DNA of 47,829 nucleotides from Shimia aestuarii (GTDB lineage: Bacteria > Pseudomonadota > Alphaproteobacteria > Rhodobacterales > Rhodobacteraceae), in contig NZ_JAKVRD010000025.1 in NCBI RefSeq assembly GCF_022814865.1, forward strand, positions 1 to 47,829. The letters run 5' to 3'. The position numbers and the translations under genes are program-made. Below the pieces are notes generated by a model that saw only the letters and a list, made by a program, of their open reading frames with translations, searched no databases and had not been told where the DNA came from. Numbering within the stretch: the stretch's first letter is position 1; each line of letters begins with the position of its first letter. This document shows positions 24,619 to 32,522 of the stretch, piece by piece.

Positions 24619-25902
24619 TTACGCCGCCTGCCCGCTGAGCCTACCGTAGAAGCTACGCTCGAGGTGCAACTCCCCTGCCCCGGCCTTCTGGACAATACCA
24701 CGGAGATAGCCGCCCGGAGACGCGACTTCGCCGGCGCAATGCTTATCGAAGGTCAGAACCAGCGCGGCGGTTGCAATTTGAGGCCCAAGACGAACCTGCG
24801 CGAGGTTCCAGGCATGCTCCGAGACGCCAATCATTGGCCTCAACTGGCCAGCAACCCGGTGCAGATCGCCCCAATCTTTGAGATACCCGCCCATATTGCG
24901 CGCCCAGGACGCGAATTCGGGACAAGCCTGCATCACAGTCGGCAAATCAAGCGCTGCTCCACGTTTTTTGCGGGTCTCAGCAACCCACTCTTCCAACTCC
25001 CTATCAACCTGCTCTTCCGGTGGCGCATTTGGCACCACGCCCGCCGCTTGCTCAGTTTCTGAGCGATTACAGGTTACAGGATTTAGTTGGGTTGTAATTA
25101 GTATATGGGGGTCAGAAATGACCTCCCTGGGGTTCATTTTTTGAGTCTTTTCGAAGACTTGTGCCTTGGTTGCAGGCGTGTTTTCCACAGGTTGGACAGC
25201 CTCAGTTGCCTTAAGGTAAGCTGCCTCGACACGCTCCTGAAGCTCTTTGAACCAGGTCAAGAGCCGGACAAGCTGTTCGGAAGCTTCGTGGCGGCGCGGA
25301 AGCCGGTCCAAAAGCTCTTCGAAGAGCCCCGTGAACTGCGCCCAGGGCCCGCGCAGCGCGTTGCTGACGGCAGCCTCGATCCGCGCCCTGATCATCCGTC
25401 GTGCCACCGTGATCTGGCGCTTCAGGCGCTGACAGAGCTCACGTTCGGCCTGTAAATCGGCATGCAACTCCTCGAACTCCTCGACACGGGCCGACAGCGG
25501 CGACAGATCGAAGCCGTAGGCCTCGATAATGCGCCCATCGGCGTCCCTGCGCCCCCACCGCTTGCCGTTCGGGCTGTCCTGGAAGGAGATCACGCCGATC
25601 TCGGCCAGCCGTCGCGCATGGCGTTTGAGAGCCGAGAGCGAGAAGCCCGTCTGCTCCATCAGATAGGCGTTTGATGCCCAGACGATCGGGCGCTGCCCCT
25701 CCTCCCAGTCCTGGGCCTGAGTAAAGGCCCCGAGCGTGTCGAGGAGCATCATGTCTCCGGCCTTGAGGCCAATGTATGCACCGACCCGCTTTACGGCCAC
25801 GAAGGCCCGCGTCTTGGGTACAGCTAACTGTTCACCGGCTTGGGCAAGCTGCTCTGCAATGCCAAGACCCGGTGTCGGCTTGCGCCAACCTGTATGTTTC
25901 AT
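24619..25902 (-). CDS. repC: Replication initiator RepC of the repABC replicon
   Basis: A 427-aa initiator. The N-terminal half is conserved (TGWRKPTPGLGIAEQLAQAG, then MMLLDTLGAFTQAQDW) and contains the winged-helix section TGFSLSALKRHARRLAEIG; the C-terminal half is typical (FASWARNMGGYLKDWGDLHR, then SPGGYLRGIVQKA). Family knowledge: RepC is limiting for replication, and in studied repABC plasmids the origin lies inside repC. The start ATG at 25902 follows GGAGGTGAG, which can be masked in a stem-loop (25915-25932). Expression is controlled by the antisense RNA from the opposite strand. Confidence 0.95.
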   Translation of the reverse strand: MKHTGWRKPTPGLGIAEQLAQAGEQLAVPKTRAFVAVKRVGAYIGLKAGDMMLLDTLGAFTQAQDWEEGQRPIVWASNAYLMEQTGFSLSALKRHARRLAEIGVISFQDSPNGKRWGRRDADGRIIEAYGFDLSPLSARVEEFEELHADLQAERELCQRLKRQITVARRMIRARIEAAVSNALRGPWAQFTGLFEELLDRLPRRHEASEQLVRLLTWFKELQERVEAAYLKATEAVQPVENTPATKAQVFEKTQKMNPREVISDPHILITTQLNPVTCNRSETEQAAGVVPNAPPEEQVDRELEEWVAETRKKRGAALDLPTVMQACPEFASWARNMGGYLKDWGDLHRVAGQLRPMIGVSEHAWNLAQVRLGPQIATAALVLTFDKHCAGEVASPGGYLRGIVQKAGAGELHLERSFYGRLSGQAA

Positions 25903-25914
25903 GCCTGTTTCTCA

Positions 25915-25932
25915 CCTCCAGTTATGTGGAGG
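25915..25932 (-). promoter_or_regulatory. repC: Stem-loop that sequesters the repC ribosome binding site
   Basis: On the minus strand CCTCCA-CATAAC-TGGAGG forms a 6-bp stem. Its 3' arm is the Shine-Dalgarno of repC (GGAGG, 12 bases before ATG). This matches the repABC model in which ctRNA binding to the leader lets an SD-masking hairpin form and blocks repC translation. Confidence 0.65.
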
Positions 25933-25966
25933 CAAAAGAAAGCCGTTCGCCGAAGTGGCGTTCTTG

Positions 25967-25995
25967 TTGACAGTGATTCGCGGGAGAGATATCTT
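25967..25995 (+). promoter_or_regulatory. Sigma-70 promoter for the antisense ctRNA
   Basis: TTGACA (25967-25972), an exact 17-base spacer and TATCTT (25990-25995) on the plus strand, opposite to repABC. A strong constitutive promoter is expected for the counter-transcribed RNA. Confidence 0.75.
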
Positions 25996-26000
25996 CTAAG

Positions 26001-26055
26001 CGACCAAACTTTTCAGATTAGCTCTCAGGCCACGCTGCTTGGGGGCTTTTCTTTT
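26001..26055 (+). ncRNA. Antisense counter-transcribed RNA (ctRNA/incA) of repABC
   Basis: A transcript of about 50 bases between repB and repC on the opposite strand, starting about 7 bases after the -10 box and ending at an intrinsic terminator (26020-26056). Size, position, strong promoter and single terminator hairpin all match the small antisense RNAs that set copy number and incompatibility in repABC plasmids. The exact 5' end is inferred. Confidence 0.8.
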
Positions 26056-26056
26056 G
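26020..26056 (+). terminator. Intrinsic terminator of the ctRNA
   Basis: Arms AGCTCTCAGG and CTTGGGGGCT pair along all 10 positions (several G-U pairs) around an 8-base loop CCACGCTG, followed by TTTCTTTTG. The stem doubles as the recognition loop of the antisense RNA. Confidence 0.75.
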
Positions 26057-26062
26057 CCTAGA

Positions 26063-27058
26063 TCATTGTTCTGACTGCTCCTCTTTCGTCGCGAGGAATT
26101 CACTGTACAGCTGATCAAGCCGGCCCGAGAGAAAATCCCCGAACTCGGTCGAGTCTTGCGCCGTGAGTGAAATGCTGAATGCCTTTCCGGATCGGCCGAT
26201 GACGCCTTTGATGCGGCCTTTGCCGGCGGTCCAAGTACGTTTCTTGGGCGCGGCACGCGCTTTTCGGCTTTTCGGCGCCCTGCCCGCTTCTGCTAGCTTG
26301 CTGTGCAGGAACTCGAAGCGTGCATCGCTGTCGAGACCCTGAAAACCGTCGAACTCCAAAGCTCCTTTGAGGATCTTCTCATTCTTGGGCTCCGAGGCCA
26401 ACTTCTTGAAATCCTCCCAACGATCGCGCCCGATCTGCTTGGCTGGGCCAATCTGTTCGATGACGTGCCGCGGGACGTTCTGCGCCACTGACAGCATGCG
26501 CGAAAGCAAAGTACCGTCAATGGTCAGGGCGGACTGGATCACGTCCTTTGCTTGCCCCATATCCAAAAGGCTCTTCGCAAATAGGGCCTTCTCAATAAAT
26601 GAGAGATCTGCGCGCGCAGTGTTCTCCTGCCCTTGAGCAAGAATGTGGGCCACGTCGTCCATCGGCTTTACAACTGCGCGAACCTTACGGCCGAGCGCCG
26701 ATGCAACTCGCACACGGCGATGCCCGAAGACGATCATGTAACGACCATCTGCTTCTGGATGCGGTCGAAGTAAAACCGGTGTGTCCTGGCGACCGGCCGC
26801 GATCGATGCTTTCAGTTCGTTGAAAGCAACATCGTCATCACTAAGCCGATCCGAAACGAATGACACATCGATCAATTGCGGATCAATCTCGACTATTGTT
26901 TCGCCTTCAAGGAGACGCTTCGAGTTCTCCGCAAGGCTATCAATCGAAACCTTCATCGACTTCGAAGCTCCGCGCATTGCGTATCCGGAGCGCCCGGAAT
27001 CCTTGGGCTGCTCCGGCGAACCAGCCATGACGCTCTTCAGGAGGTCTTTGCGAGCCAT
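26063..27058 (-). CDS. repB: RepB, ParB-like centromere-binding protein
   Basis: A 331-aa partition protein. The N-terminus starts MARKDLLKSVMAG, the ParB/Srx domain contains LRPHPEADGRYMIVFGHRR and ARADLSFIEKALFAKSLLDM, and the helix-turn-helix region includes TIDGTLLSRMLSVAQNVPRH. It binds parS sites and works with RepA to segregate the plasmid and to repress the operon. The ATG at 27058 has GGAG 9 bases upstream; a TTG precedes it. It lies 103 bases after repA, with two parS-like repeats in the gap, and 160 bases before repC. Confidence 0.95.
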   Translation of the reverse strand: MARKDLLKSVMAGSPEQPKDSGRSGYAMRGASKSMKVSIDSLAENSKRLLEGETIVEIDPQLIDVSFVSDRLSDDDVAFNELKASIAAGRQDTPVLLRPHPEADGRYMIVFGHRRVRVASALGRKVRAVVKPMDDVAHILAQGQENTARADLSFIEKALFAKSLLDMGQAKDVIQSALTIDGTLLSRMLSVAQNVPRHVIEQIGPAKQIGRDRWEDFKKLASEPKNEKILKGALEFDGFQGLDSDARFEFLHSKLAEAGRAPKSRKARAAPKKRTWTAGKGRIKGVIGRSGKAFSISLTAQDSTEFGDFLSGRLDQLYSEFLATKEEQSEQ

Positions 27059-27114
27059 CAAGTCATCTCCACTTCGTTAGAATCCAACCGGCGCGCAGTC
27101 TGCATTTCGACAGT

Positions 27115-27155
27115 TGCACGGCTGTCAAAACTGGCGCTCTGCACGGCTGTCAAAA
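27115..27155. repeat. Two parS-like direct repeats between repA and repB
   Basis: TGCACGGCTGTCAAAA occurs exactly at 27115-27130 and 27140-27155 (25-base period). A third exact copy is upstream of repA (28644-28659). The first copy is part of a larger GACAG...CTGTC inverted repeat (27099-27130). The repA-repB gap is a known location for parS in repABC operons, so these are probable RepB binding sites. Confidence 0.75.
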
Positions 27156-27161
27156 CCACAG

Positions 27162-28373
27162 TCATTCTCGCCCCCAAGCCTTGTGGATCAATTCGGCGAT
27201 TTCGTCGTTGACGTCGTTCAGGGAGGTCACTGCACGGTCATAAGTGGTTCGAACGAACTGAGAGCGCTCAACTTCGTAAAGCGTCTGTTTGGTGATCCCA
27301 GCGTCGGAGATCGCCGTCGATTTCAGTACAGGAGCCGAAAGCATCTGGTTTGGAAACATCGCCTGGAGGAACCCGACCATCTGCTTTTGAGGACCATCTG
27401 TTGGCTCAAACCGCGTTACGAGGTAGCGGAACCACTTCAGGCGCATGTTTGCTCCGGCGTCACGGATCGTCTTCATGATCCCGCCCAGCATCAAAAGAAA
27501 CTGGCTCATCGACATGACGTCCAGCATCTGAGGATGGACCGTCACAATTACCGAGGAAGAAGCCGTCAGAGCAGTGAGCGTGAGGTAGCCCAGCTGAGGA
27601 GGGCAATCGATTACGACCACGTCATAGCGGTCATCAACTTCACTGAGCGCCTTGGATATCCGAGTGAAGAAGGTGCGGCCCTCATGGGGATCGCTGCTCG
27701 TCAAAGCAACCGGCGTATCGTATTCGTACTCCTGAAGTTCGAGGCTTGCCGGAACGATGTCTAGGTTTGGGAAGTTTGTCGGCCGGATTACTTCAGAGAT
27801 GGGCTTGCGCTCATCGTCATACCGGAGCGTCTCATAAAGCGAGGGCACGTTGTCGAGCTCAGGCTGGATACCGTGCAAAGCTGTTAGTGAGGCTTGAGGA
27901 TCCAAGTCGATCGCAAGAACACGATGGCCCTTCAGCGCTAAATGCTGAGCGAGATGAGCTGCGGTAGTGGTCTTTCCGCTGCCCCCTTTGAAGTTTACGA
28001 CAGAAACAACGTGCAGTTCTTCGCCAGGCTGTCGATAGGGGACATAACGGCGCCTTCCGGGACGGCCATGCTTGTCCAGATAGGCTCTCAATTCCAGCAT
28101 TTGCTCAGCCGAGTAGCTGCGCCTGCCGGAAGACGACGTTTCGGGCTCGGGGCCTTTGCCCTCGAGGTGAAGCTTCTTGATCGTCGATTGGGTCACGCCG
28201 AGATAGTAGGCAACCTCTGCCAGAGAGAACTGACGTAGACCTTTCTGGGCGTCTGGAGGATACTGTTCCTGTCGCAACATGTTGAGACGGTCAGAAATCA
28301 GCTCTCCCTGCTGAAGGATGATCTCGTCGAAGGGTTGATCCTTCGTATCAGCCTCAAAAGACCGTTGTCGCAT
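27162..28373 (-). CDS. repA: RepA, ParA-like partition ATPase
   Basis: A 403-aa ParA-type ATPase. An N-terminal helix-turn-helix (RQFSLAEVAYYLGVTQSTIK) precedes the deviant Walker A VNFKGGSGKTTTAAHLAQHL, the switch DLDPQASLTALHG and the Walker B-like VVIDCPPQLGYLTLTAL. It segregates plasmid copies and autorepresses repABC with RepB. First gene of the operon; the ATG at 28373 is preceded by a short hairpin and a plausible promoter. Confidence 0.95.
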   Translation of the reverse strand: MRQRSFEADTKDQPFDEIILQQGELISDRLNMLRQEQYPPDAQKGLRQFSLAEVAYYLGVTQSTIKKLHLEGKGPEPETSSSGRRSYSAEQMLELRAYLDKHGRPGRRRYVPYRQPGEELHVVSVVNFKGGSGKTTTAAHLAQHLALKGHRVLAIDLDPQASLTALHGIQPELDNVPSLYETLRYDDERKPISEVIRPTNFPNLDIVPASLELQEYEYDTPVALTSSDPHEGRTFFTRISKALSEVDDRYDVVVIDCPPQLGYLTLTALTASSSVIVTVHPQMLDVMSMSQFLLMLGGIMKTIRDAGANMRLKWFRYLVTRFEPTDGPQKQMVGFLQAMFPNQMLSAPVLKSTAISDAGITKQTLYEVERSQFVRTTYDRAVTSLNDVNDEIAELIHKAWGRE

Positions 28374-28424
28374 CTGACTGCCCTCTAAATATCGCTTTTT
28401 CAGCGATTTCGCTCATTAAAGTGT

Positions 28425-28453
28425 CATCTACACGGAAAAATGAGTCTTAACAA
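28425..28453 (-). promoter_or_regulatory. Putative repABC promoter
   Basis: On the minus strand TTGTTA (28453-28448), a 17-base spacer and TAGATG (28430-28425), about 50 bases before the repA start. The -10 is weak, as expected for an autorepressed promoter. The hairpin ATCGCT/AGCGAT downstream (28391-28407) lies in the leader. Confidence 0.4.
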
Positions 28454-28643
28454 TGATTTTCGCCCGGCGGCTCGACCCCACCCAATCTGCCAGCGGGCCT
28501 AGATGCCTCGACAAACTGTAGTGATCACGGATGGCTCCTACCCAATATCTTGGGATGACCTGTCGTAAGCTCTGACTTCCAGCCAATTAGCGCGTCACAT
28601 GACCACGACCGCAACCTTATGTTATTATTTATTTTTCCTCCAT

Positions 28644-28659
28644 TGCACGGCTGTCAAAA
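28644..28659. repeat. Third parS-like repeat, upstream of repA
   Basis: Exact copy of TGCACGGCTGTCAAAA found twice between repA and repB. It lies 271 bases upstream of the repA start; RepA/RepB complexes bound here and in the operon could bridge the region. Confidence 0.7.
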
Positions 28660-28836
28660 TGCAAGAGGTACTAAGCCTTAAAGTGCGTGGGGGACGACGG
28701 AAAAGTCTTCTCCGAAACGGATTGCGTCATCATCTCCCTTATGCCCGATCAGCTTTCAGTTGCTTCCACCAAGCACACCAACCAGTGCGCGCCAACATGC
28801 AGGCAATGCATGTCAATGCGAAGGGACGCGGGGGGA

Positions 28837-28862
28837 AATCGGCTGGGTTGCCCCGGCCGATT
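28837..28862 (-). terminator. Hairpin after the second DUF736 gene
   Basis: On the minus strand AATCGGC/GCCGATT with a 12-base loop, followed by TTCCCCCC, starting 7 bases after the stop. It replaces the unrelated, stronger terminator of copy 1. Confidence 0.5.
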
Positions 28863-28869
28863 CTTTGCG

Positions 28870-29208
28870 TCACGCGGCGTCTTTGGGGCCCCAGGGGATG
28901 ACGGCCTGCAGGGACAGATCGTCCTGGTTCGCGGCCTTGCCGAGGTTGGCGTTGAAGCCGTGGTCGCGGATGGTCAGCGTGTAGTAGTCGGCGCCGGTCT
29001 CCTTGCTCTGCTTTTTCCAGATACCGCCGCACTCGACCAGCTTGCCGCGCGGGGAACGGCCGAGGACGCGGTGCGTGGGGGCCATCGGGTTCGCGCTCGC
29101 GACGGGTTCGACCGTGATGTCGAGGTCGAAGGTCAGGGTCGAGATGGAGCCGACGCCCTTGGCGGTTTCGATGTCGGCGCTGGTGAATTTGATGCAGTTC
29201 GTGGTCAT
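28870..29208 (-). CDS. DUF736 family protein, copy 2
   Basis: A 112-aa protein identical by eye to the first copy except at residue 68 (Ser instead of Asn). Same start context (GGAGAAG before ATG). Two nearly identical DUF736 genes on one plasmid, in direct orientation 17.7 kb apart, are more likely a duplication or a cointegrate trace than two independent genes. Confidence 0.88.
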   Translation of the reverse strand: MTTNCIKFTSADIETAKGVGSISTLTFDLDITVEPVASANPMAPTHRVLGRSPRGKLVECGGIWKKQSKETGADYYTLTIRDHGFNANLGKAANQDDLSLQAVIPWGPKDAA

Positions 29209-29457
29209 TGCTCTTCTCCTTGTTTGCGTTGCAATGATGGTCACTTTGCAGCTGGCCAAGGCCCGGCCACACCGAAGGCGAAGCGTGAGCTGGAGAGGGG
29301 CAGGCGCCGGTCTTTTTGCTGCGCGAGGAAAGACCCGCAGGGTCAGGGGAAAAAGATCGGCGACAACCTTTGTGGACGGGACGACAGCTGCGACCAGCAT
29401 GTCATGCAACTCAGACATTGGGAGAAGTGCGGTGGCCGCGAAGGAAGGTGGGTGAAC
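28874..29457 (-). repeat. Long direct repeat, copy B
   Basis: About 584 bases matching 11168-11749 in the same orientation. A 2-base length difference lies in the upstream part. Substitutions in the gene are mostly silent, while the part upstream of the gene is more diverged. Confidence 0.92.
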
Positions 29458-29768
29458 TGCCGACAACTAAGAACGCCGAAACGATCCTTTCACAGTCACA
29501 CCTGATCTTTCGATACATACCACGACCCGTCGCAACGCAACACCGGCCCGTCTTGAGGTCCTCGGTCGAGTTACCAATGGCCTAGAGCAGAAAGTGATCT
29601 CACAGGCTGGAGAAGTTGAAATGCCCAGGCGAGGACGCGCACATCTTTTCCCGACAGCTTCAATCCCGGCCGCGTTGCGAACTTCGAAGATGTCCCGTAT
29701 GGCAGCGCAAAACTGAGCAAACGACGTGTGCGACTCGGAAGATCAGGCAAACGCCCGAGCCCGCTCCA
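29209..29768. other. About 560 bases without a recognised gene
   Basis: The first ~250 bases belong to the long direct repeat and carry the DUF736 upstream region. 29458-29768 shows no gene I can support; the plus-strand frame that runs into the 29787 gene is Arg/Cys-rich and lacks a start with a ribosome binding site. Confidence 0.4.
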
Positions 29769-29788
29769 ATCCCGACACGTGTCGGGAT
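29769..29788. promoter_or_regulatory. Perfect 20-bp palindrome overlapping a start codon
   Basis: ATCCCGACAC directly followed by GTGTCGGGAT. The last two bases are the A and T of the ATG at 29787. A regulator bound here would block promoter or ribosome access; as RNA it would form a 9-10 bp hairpin covering the ribosome binding site. Confidence 0.65.
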
Positions 29789-30143
29789 GAGTGAAGAGGA
29801 TAAGCAGTTGGACGGCGCAACACAGAATGTGGTCACCGAGGATGGCCTGCGCGATCTGCTCTCAGATGGCTACCTCATCGAGGTGATCTGCAACCAGACT
29901 GCCGAGAAGCGCCATAACAGTTGGTATGGCGCGTGGATCGTGCACGCGGTGACGAAGGACGGCCAGGACGCGAAGATGCTTGTCACGAGCCGCAGCGTCT
30001 TCAAATTGCGCGAGTTCAAGACGATCGTCGGATTGGTCAGTTTCCTGGCCGAAATGGGGCGCCTTTCGGCGAACATCCCGCTGATCCCGGGACGACGTGA
30101 GCGTCACGAGGCTTTTGGAAGTCCCGCGACAGCGACAAACTAG
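29787..30143 (+). CDS. Hypothetical plasmid protein under a palindromic operator
   Basis: A 118-aa protein starting MSEEDKQLDGATQNVV; the middle alternates strands and helices (LLSDGYLIEVICNQTAEKRH, then WYGAWIVHAVTKDGQDAKML). No family recognised. The ATG at 29787 is used because the upstream frame is of poor quality and the start sits inside a perfect palindrome. It stands alone on the plus strand between two minus-strand blocks and is convergent with the DUF2493 gene. Confidence 0.55.
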   Translation: MSEEDKQLDGATQNVVTEDGLRDLLSDGYLIEVICNQTAEKRHNSWYGAWIVHAVTKDGQDAKMLVTSRSVFKLREFKTIVGLVSFLAEMGRLSANIPLIPGRRERHEAFGSPATATN

Positions 30144-30258
30144 AAATACTCATCCACACACTCAGCAGTCTGACAGACCAAATCCTGCAATACTGCGCAC
30201 CTCCGCGAACTCAAAGTGCGAACCGCACTGGGCGCTCTGACTGATGTCATTGTAGAAC

Positions 30259-30274
30259 CGGGGCCTAAGCCCCG
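30259..30274 (-). terminator. Hairpin overlapping the DUF2493 stop codon
   Basis: CGGGGC-TTAG-GCCCCG on the minus strand, a 6-bp GC stem whose loop contains the TAG stop. Only weak T content follows. It is the end of the long minus-strand backbone block. Confidence 0.5.
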
Positions 30275-31176
30275 ATCCTCTTGATGCGGATCCCGAGCTT
30301 GCGGGCCTTGTCGACGATGTTCTCTGTGATACCCGAACCTGGGGTGGCGATCAGCCCTTGGGGCATGGTCTCCAGCATCTTGTCATTGCGCTTGAAGGGG
30401 GCGGCCTTCCCGTGGCTCTTCCAGTCGGGCCTGAAGACCACCTGGGTGACACCTCGGGTATCTGCCCAGCGGGCCGCGATCATCTCGGCGCCTTTGGGCG
30501 TGCCACCGTGCAAGAGCACCATGTCGGGGTATTTCGCAAGGGTGGCATCGAGGACGGACCAGATCAGGTCGTAGGCCTGATAGTCGCCGCCCGAAAAAGC
30601 GATCCGTGTGCCTTCGGGGCAGTGCACCTCGGTCTCCTTGCGGCGCTTGGCCGAGAGATAGGCCCGACTGTCCACCACGGCGGAGATCAGACCCCGATGC
30701 GAGACCTTGGATCCGGTGCGGGGCAGCCAGGGCGAACCGGTGGCGGCCGAGAAATGGTCCACGGCCAGATCGCGCATCTGCTCGAAAGCGTCGCGATGGT
30801 CCCAGAGCTTCAGCCCGATCATCTGGAGGCGTTCCAGCTCGACCGAGGCGACCTCAGAGCCGTCCTGGATCGCGAGGCTTTCCCGGACCTCGAATTCGTT
30901 GTCGTCGAGAAGCTTCTGGATATGGGTCAGCCGGCGATGGAAGATCGAGGTGAGGGACCAGAGCATCTCTTCAATATTGTCCTCCAACTGGCTGCCGGTG
31001 AGGAGGCCGATGGTGGTCTCAAAGAGGGTCGCCATGGCGAGTTCGACCTCGTCGGGTTGGGGCAGGGGGCGATGATCGGTCTCGCCGGGTCCCGGTGTTG
31101 CGCCGTGAAGTGCGAGGTGGTCGAGGATGGCGGAGGTCACGCCGGTCTCCTCTTGGATGTCTGTCTGATGGGGCAT
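30265..31176 (-). CDS. DUF2493 (YspA/cpYpsA-related SLOG) protein
   Basis: A 303-aa protein. The C-terminal ~110 residues form the DUF2493/SLOG nucleotide-binding fold: GTRIAFSGGDYQAYDLIWSV, MVLLHGGTPKGAEMIAARWA and VTQVVFRPDWKSHGKAAPFK. SLOG domains bind nucleotide-derived ligands and occur in conflict systems and plasmids; the role here is unknown. The N-terminal ~190 residues are helical. The start at 31176 has GAGGAA 8 bases upstream. It follows the Toprim primase gene after a gap with a long inverted repeat. Confidence 0.85.
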   Translation of the reverse strand: MPHQTDIQEETGVTSAILDHLALHGATPGPGETDHRPLPQPDEVELAMATLFETTIGLLTGSQLEDNIEEMLWSLTSIFHRRLTHIQKLLDDNEFEVRESLAIQDGSEVASVELERLQMIGLKLWDHRDAFEQMRDLAVDHFSAATGSPWLPRTGSKVSHRGLISAVVDSRAYLSAKRRKETEVHCPEGTRIAFSGGDYQAYDLIWSVLDATLAKYPDMVLLHGGTPKGAEMIAARWADTRGVTQVVFRPDWKSHGKAAPFKRNDKMLETMPQGLIATPGSGITENIVDKARKLGIRIKRIGA

Positions 31177-31287
31177 TGTCTGGTTCCTCTGTTTGATCTG
31201 ACCCGATTTGGATGGGGCGATGTCAGGACCGGCGGCGACCGGGCCGCATCCGTCAGGATCGGAGCGAAGCGGAGAATGTGACCCGGA

Positions 31288-31340
31288 CCGGAAAATTGGT
31301 CCCGCGAGGAATGCCCTGAAAGGGGAGGGGAATTTTCCGG
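31288..31340. repeat. 10-bp perfect inverted repeat in the DUF2493-primase gap
   Basis: CCGGAAAATT (31288-31297) and AATTTTCCGG (31331-31340) with a 33-base spacer that is A/G-rich near its 3' end. The surrounding gap (31177-31475) has no gene. It could be a regulator site, an attenuator in the long transcript, or a single-strand replication structure near a primase gene. Confidence 0.55.
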
Positions 31341-31475
31341 GTAGCGGGCGCATTGCTGCCCGGGCGAGGGGCACTCAGCCCCGACCCGCTGGTCCATCGC
31401 TCCCCTTGTCCAAACGGGATCAGATCGAACCGGCGGAACCTTTGCCCTGTCGGACATCAATGGGTAGGCAGGCGG

Positions 31476-32522
31476 TCATCCGCCCCCAATCTCCAGACCT
31501 TGCGCTTTCATGGCCTCTAAAAGGGACCGGCGCAGCGCATCCTTGCCAAGTGCCCGCAGATCGTCGTTGAAATCGCCCATTGCCGGCACGAGATCACCAC
31601 AGGCAATTCCTCGCGATTCCAGTTGGTTACGCAATCTCTTTGATGCATTGCGTCCTGCTTCATCATTGTCCCGCGCGATCCAGATACGCTTGATCCCCGG
31701 CGGCGGGATGAAGAGGCCGAGATGGGTGGCGGTGAGACAAGACGCGAGGTCGAACTCAAGCAGAGCCGTGCCAACCGAAAGGGTGTTCTCGAGACCTTCG
31801 CCGACGATGAGATCAGTGCGCCCGGTGCCAGACCAGAAGCGGATGGCATGGCCATGAAGCTGCCCAAGGATCCGCTTCGGGTTCTCGATCGCGGCCAGAC
31901 CGCCGGTGGAGGGGTCGAGATAGGTGCGCGCGCAGCCAGTGATCTGGCCCCGATTGTCCGTGATCTTCGCCAGCAGGGCAGGGGCTCTGTGCGGCGGATC
32001 AGGCCCGTCCTCGCCGTGGCGCAGGAAGACCTGCGGGTGATAGCGGAGCGCTGGACCGAAGCGCGAGATCCCGCGCCCCTGCAAATAGGTGGCCGCCAGA
32101 GTGCCGAGGACCGGCTTGCCTGCGGCAAAGAGCTTCCGCGCCCGCGCGATGCGTTTGCTGGAGGCTGCATCCGGGCGCTCAGCCTTTCGGGTTTCACGAG
32201 GTACGGCAGCGCAGGGGGCCTCGCCGAGAAAGGACTGCGCCTCCCTCAGCGTTTCCTTGAGCGTGACCGAACCAAGCCGTTCCTGCAGCAGGTCTATCAG
32301 ATCGCCATATTGCCCCGTCGCAAAGTCGGCCCAGGATCCGGCCTTGCGCCCACCTTGAGCTTGCAGCCGGATGGCGAGGCTTTGACCTTTGGCCCCCGAG
32401 GTATCGCCAACCTGCCAATAGTTGCCCTGCTTGCGCCCCTCGGGGAAATACTGGCGGCAGAAGCTCTCGGCCCGATCTGCCAGATCGGCCGAGAGGTCTG
32501 CGATGCTGCGCCGCGCGTTCAT
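31476..32522 (-). CDS. Plasmid primase-like protein with Toprim domain (DUF7146 + Toprim)
   Basis: A 348-aa protein. The N-terminus resembles zinc-less plasmid primase modules (YWQVGDTSGAKGQSLAIRL, then WADFATGQYGDLIDLL). The C-terminal Toprim fold has the acidic triad region: IVGEGLENTLSVGTAL (Glu), KRIWIARDNDEAGR (DxD) and a late Asp in PAMGDFNDD. Such proteins are thought to prime DNA during plasmid replication or after transfer. The ATG overlaps the stop of the strawberry-notch helicase gene (4 bases). Confidence 0.85.
   Translation of the reverse strand: MNARRSIADLSADLADRAESFCRQYFPEGRKQGNYWQVGDTSGAKGQSLAIRLQAQGGRKAGSWADFATGQYGDLIDLLQERLGSVTLKETLREAQSFLGEAPCAAVPRETRKAERPDAASSKRIARARKLFAAGKPVLGTLAATYLQGRGISRFGPALRYHPQVFLRHGEDGPDPPHRAPALLAKITDNRGQITGCARTYLDPSTGGLAAIENPKRILGQLHGHAIRFWSGTGRTDLIVGEGLENTLSVGTALLEFDLASCLTATHLGLFIPPPGIKRIWIARDNDEAGRNASKRLRNQLESRGIACGDLVPAMGDFNDDLRALGKDALRRSLLEAMKAQGLEIGGG

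Larger units (their letters stand above)
28374..28869. other. Upstream region of repABC
   Basis: About 500 bases with no called gene. It carries a short hairpin ATCGCT/AGCGAT (28391-28407), a putative repA promoter (28425-28453), one parS-like repeat (28644-28659) and a hairpin serving the second DUF736 gene (28837-28862). The frame 28599-28901 (plus) has no convincing features. Confidence 0.5.

Noticed and set aside
27115..27155. Replication iterons
   Set aside because: Only three copies, located around repA, not near or in repC; parS-like function fits better for repABC plasmids.
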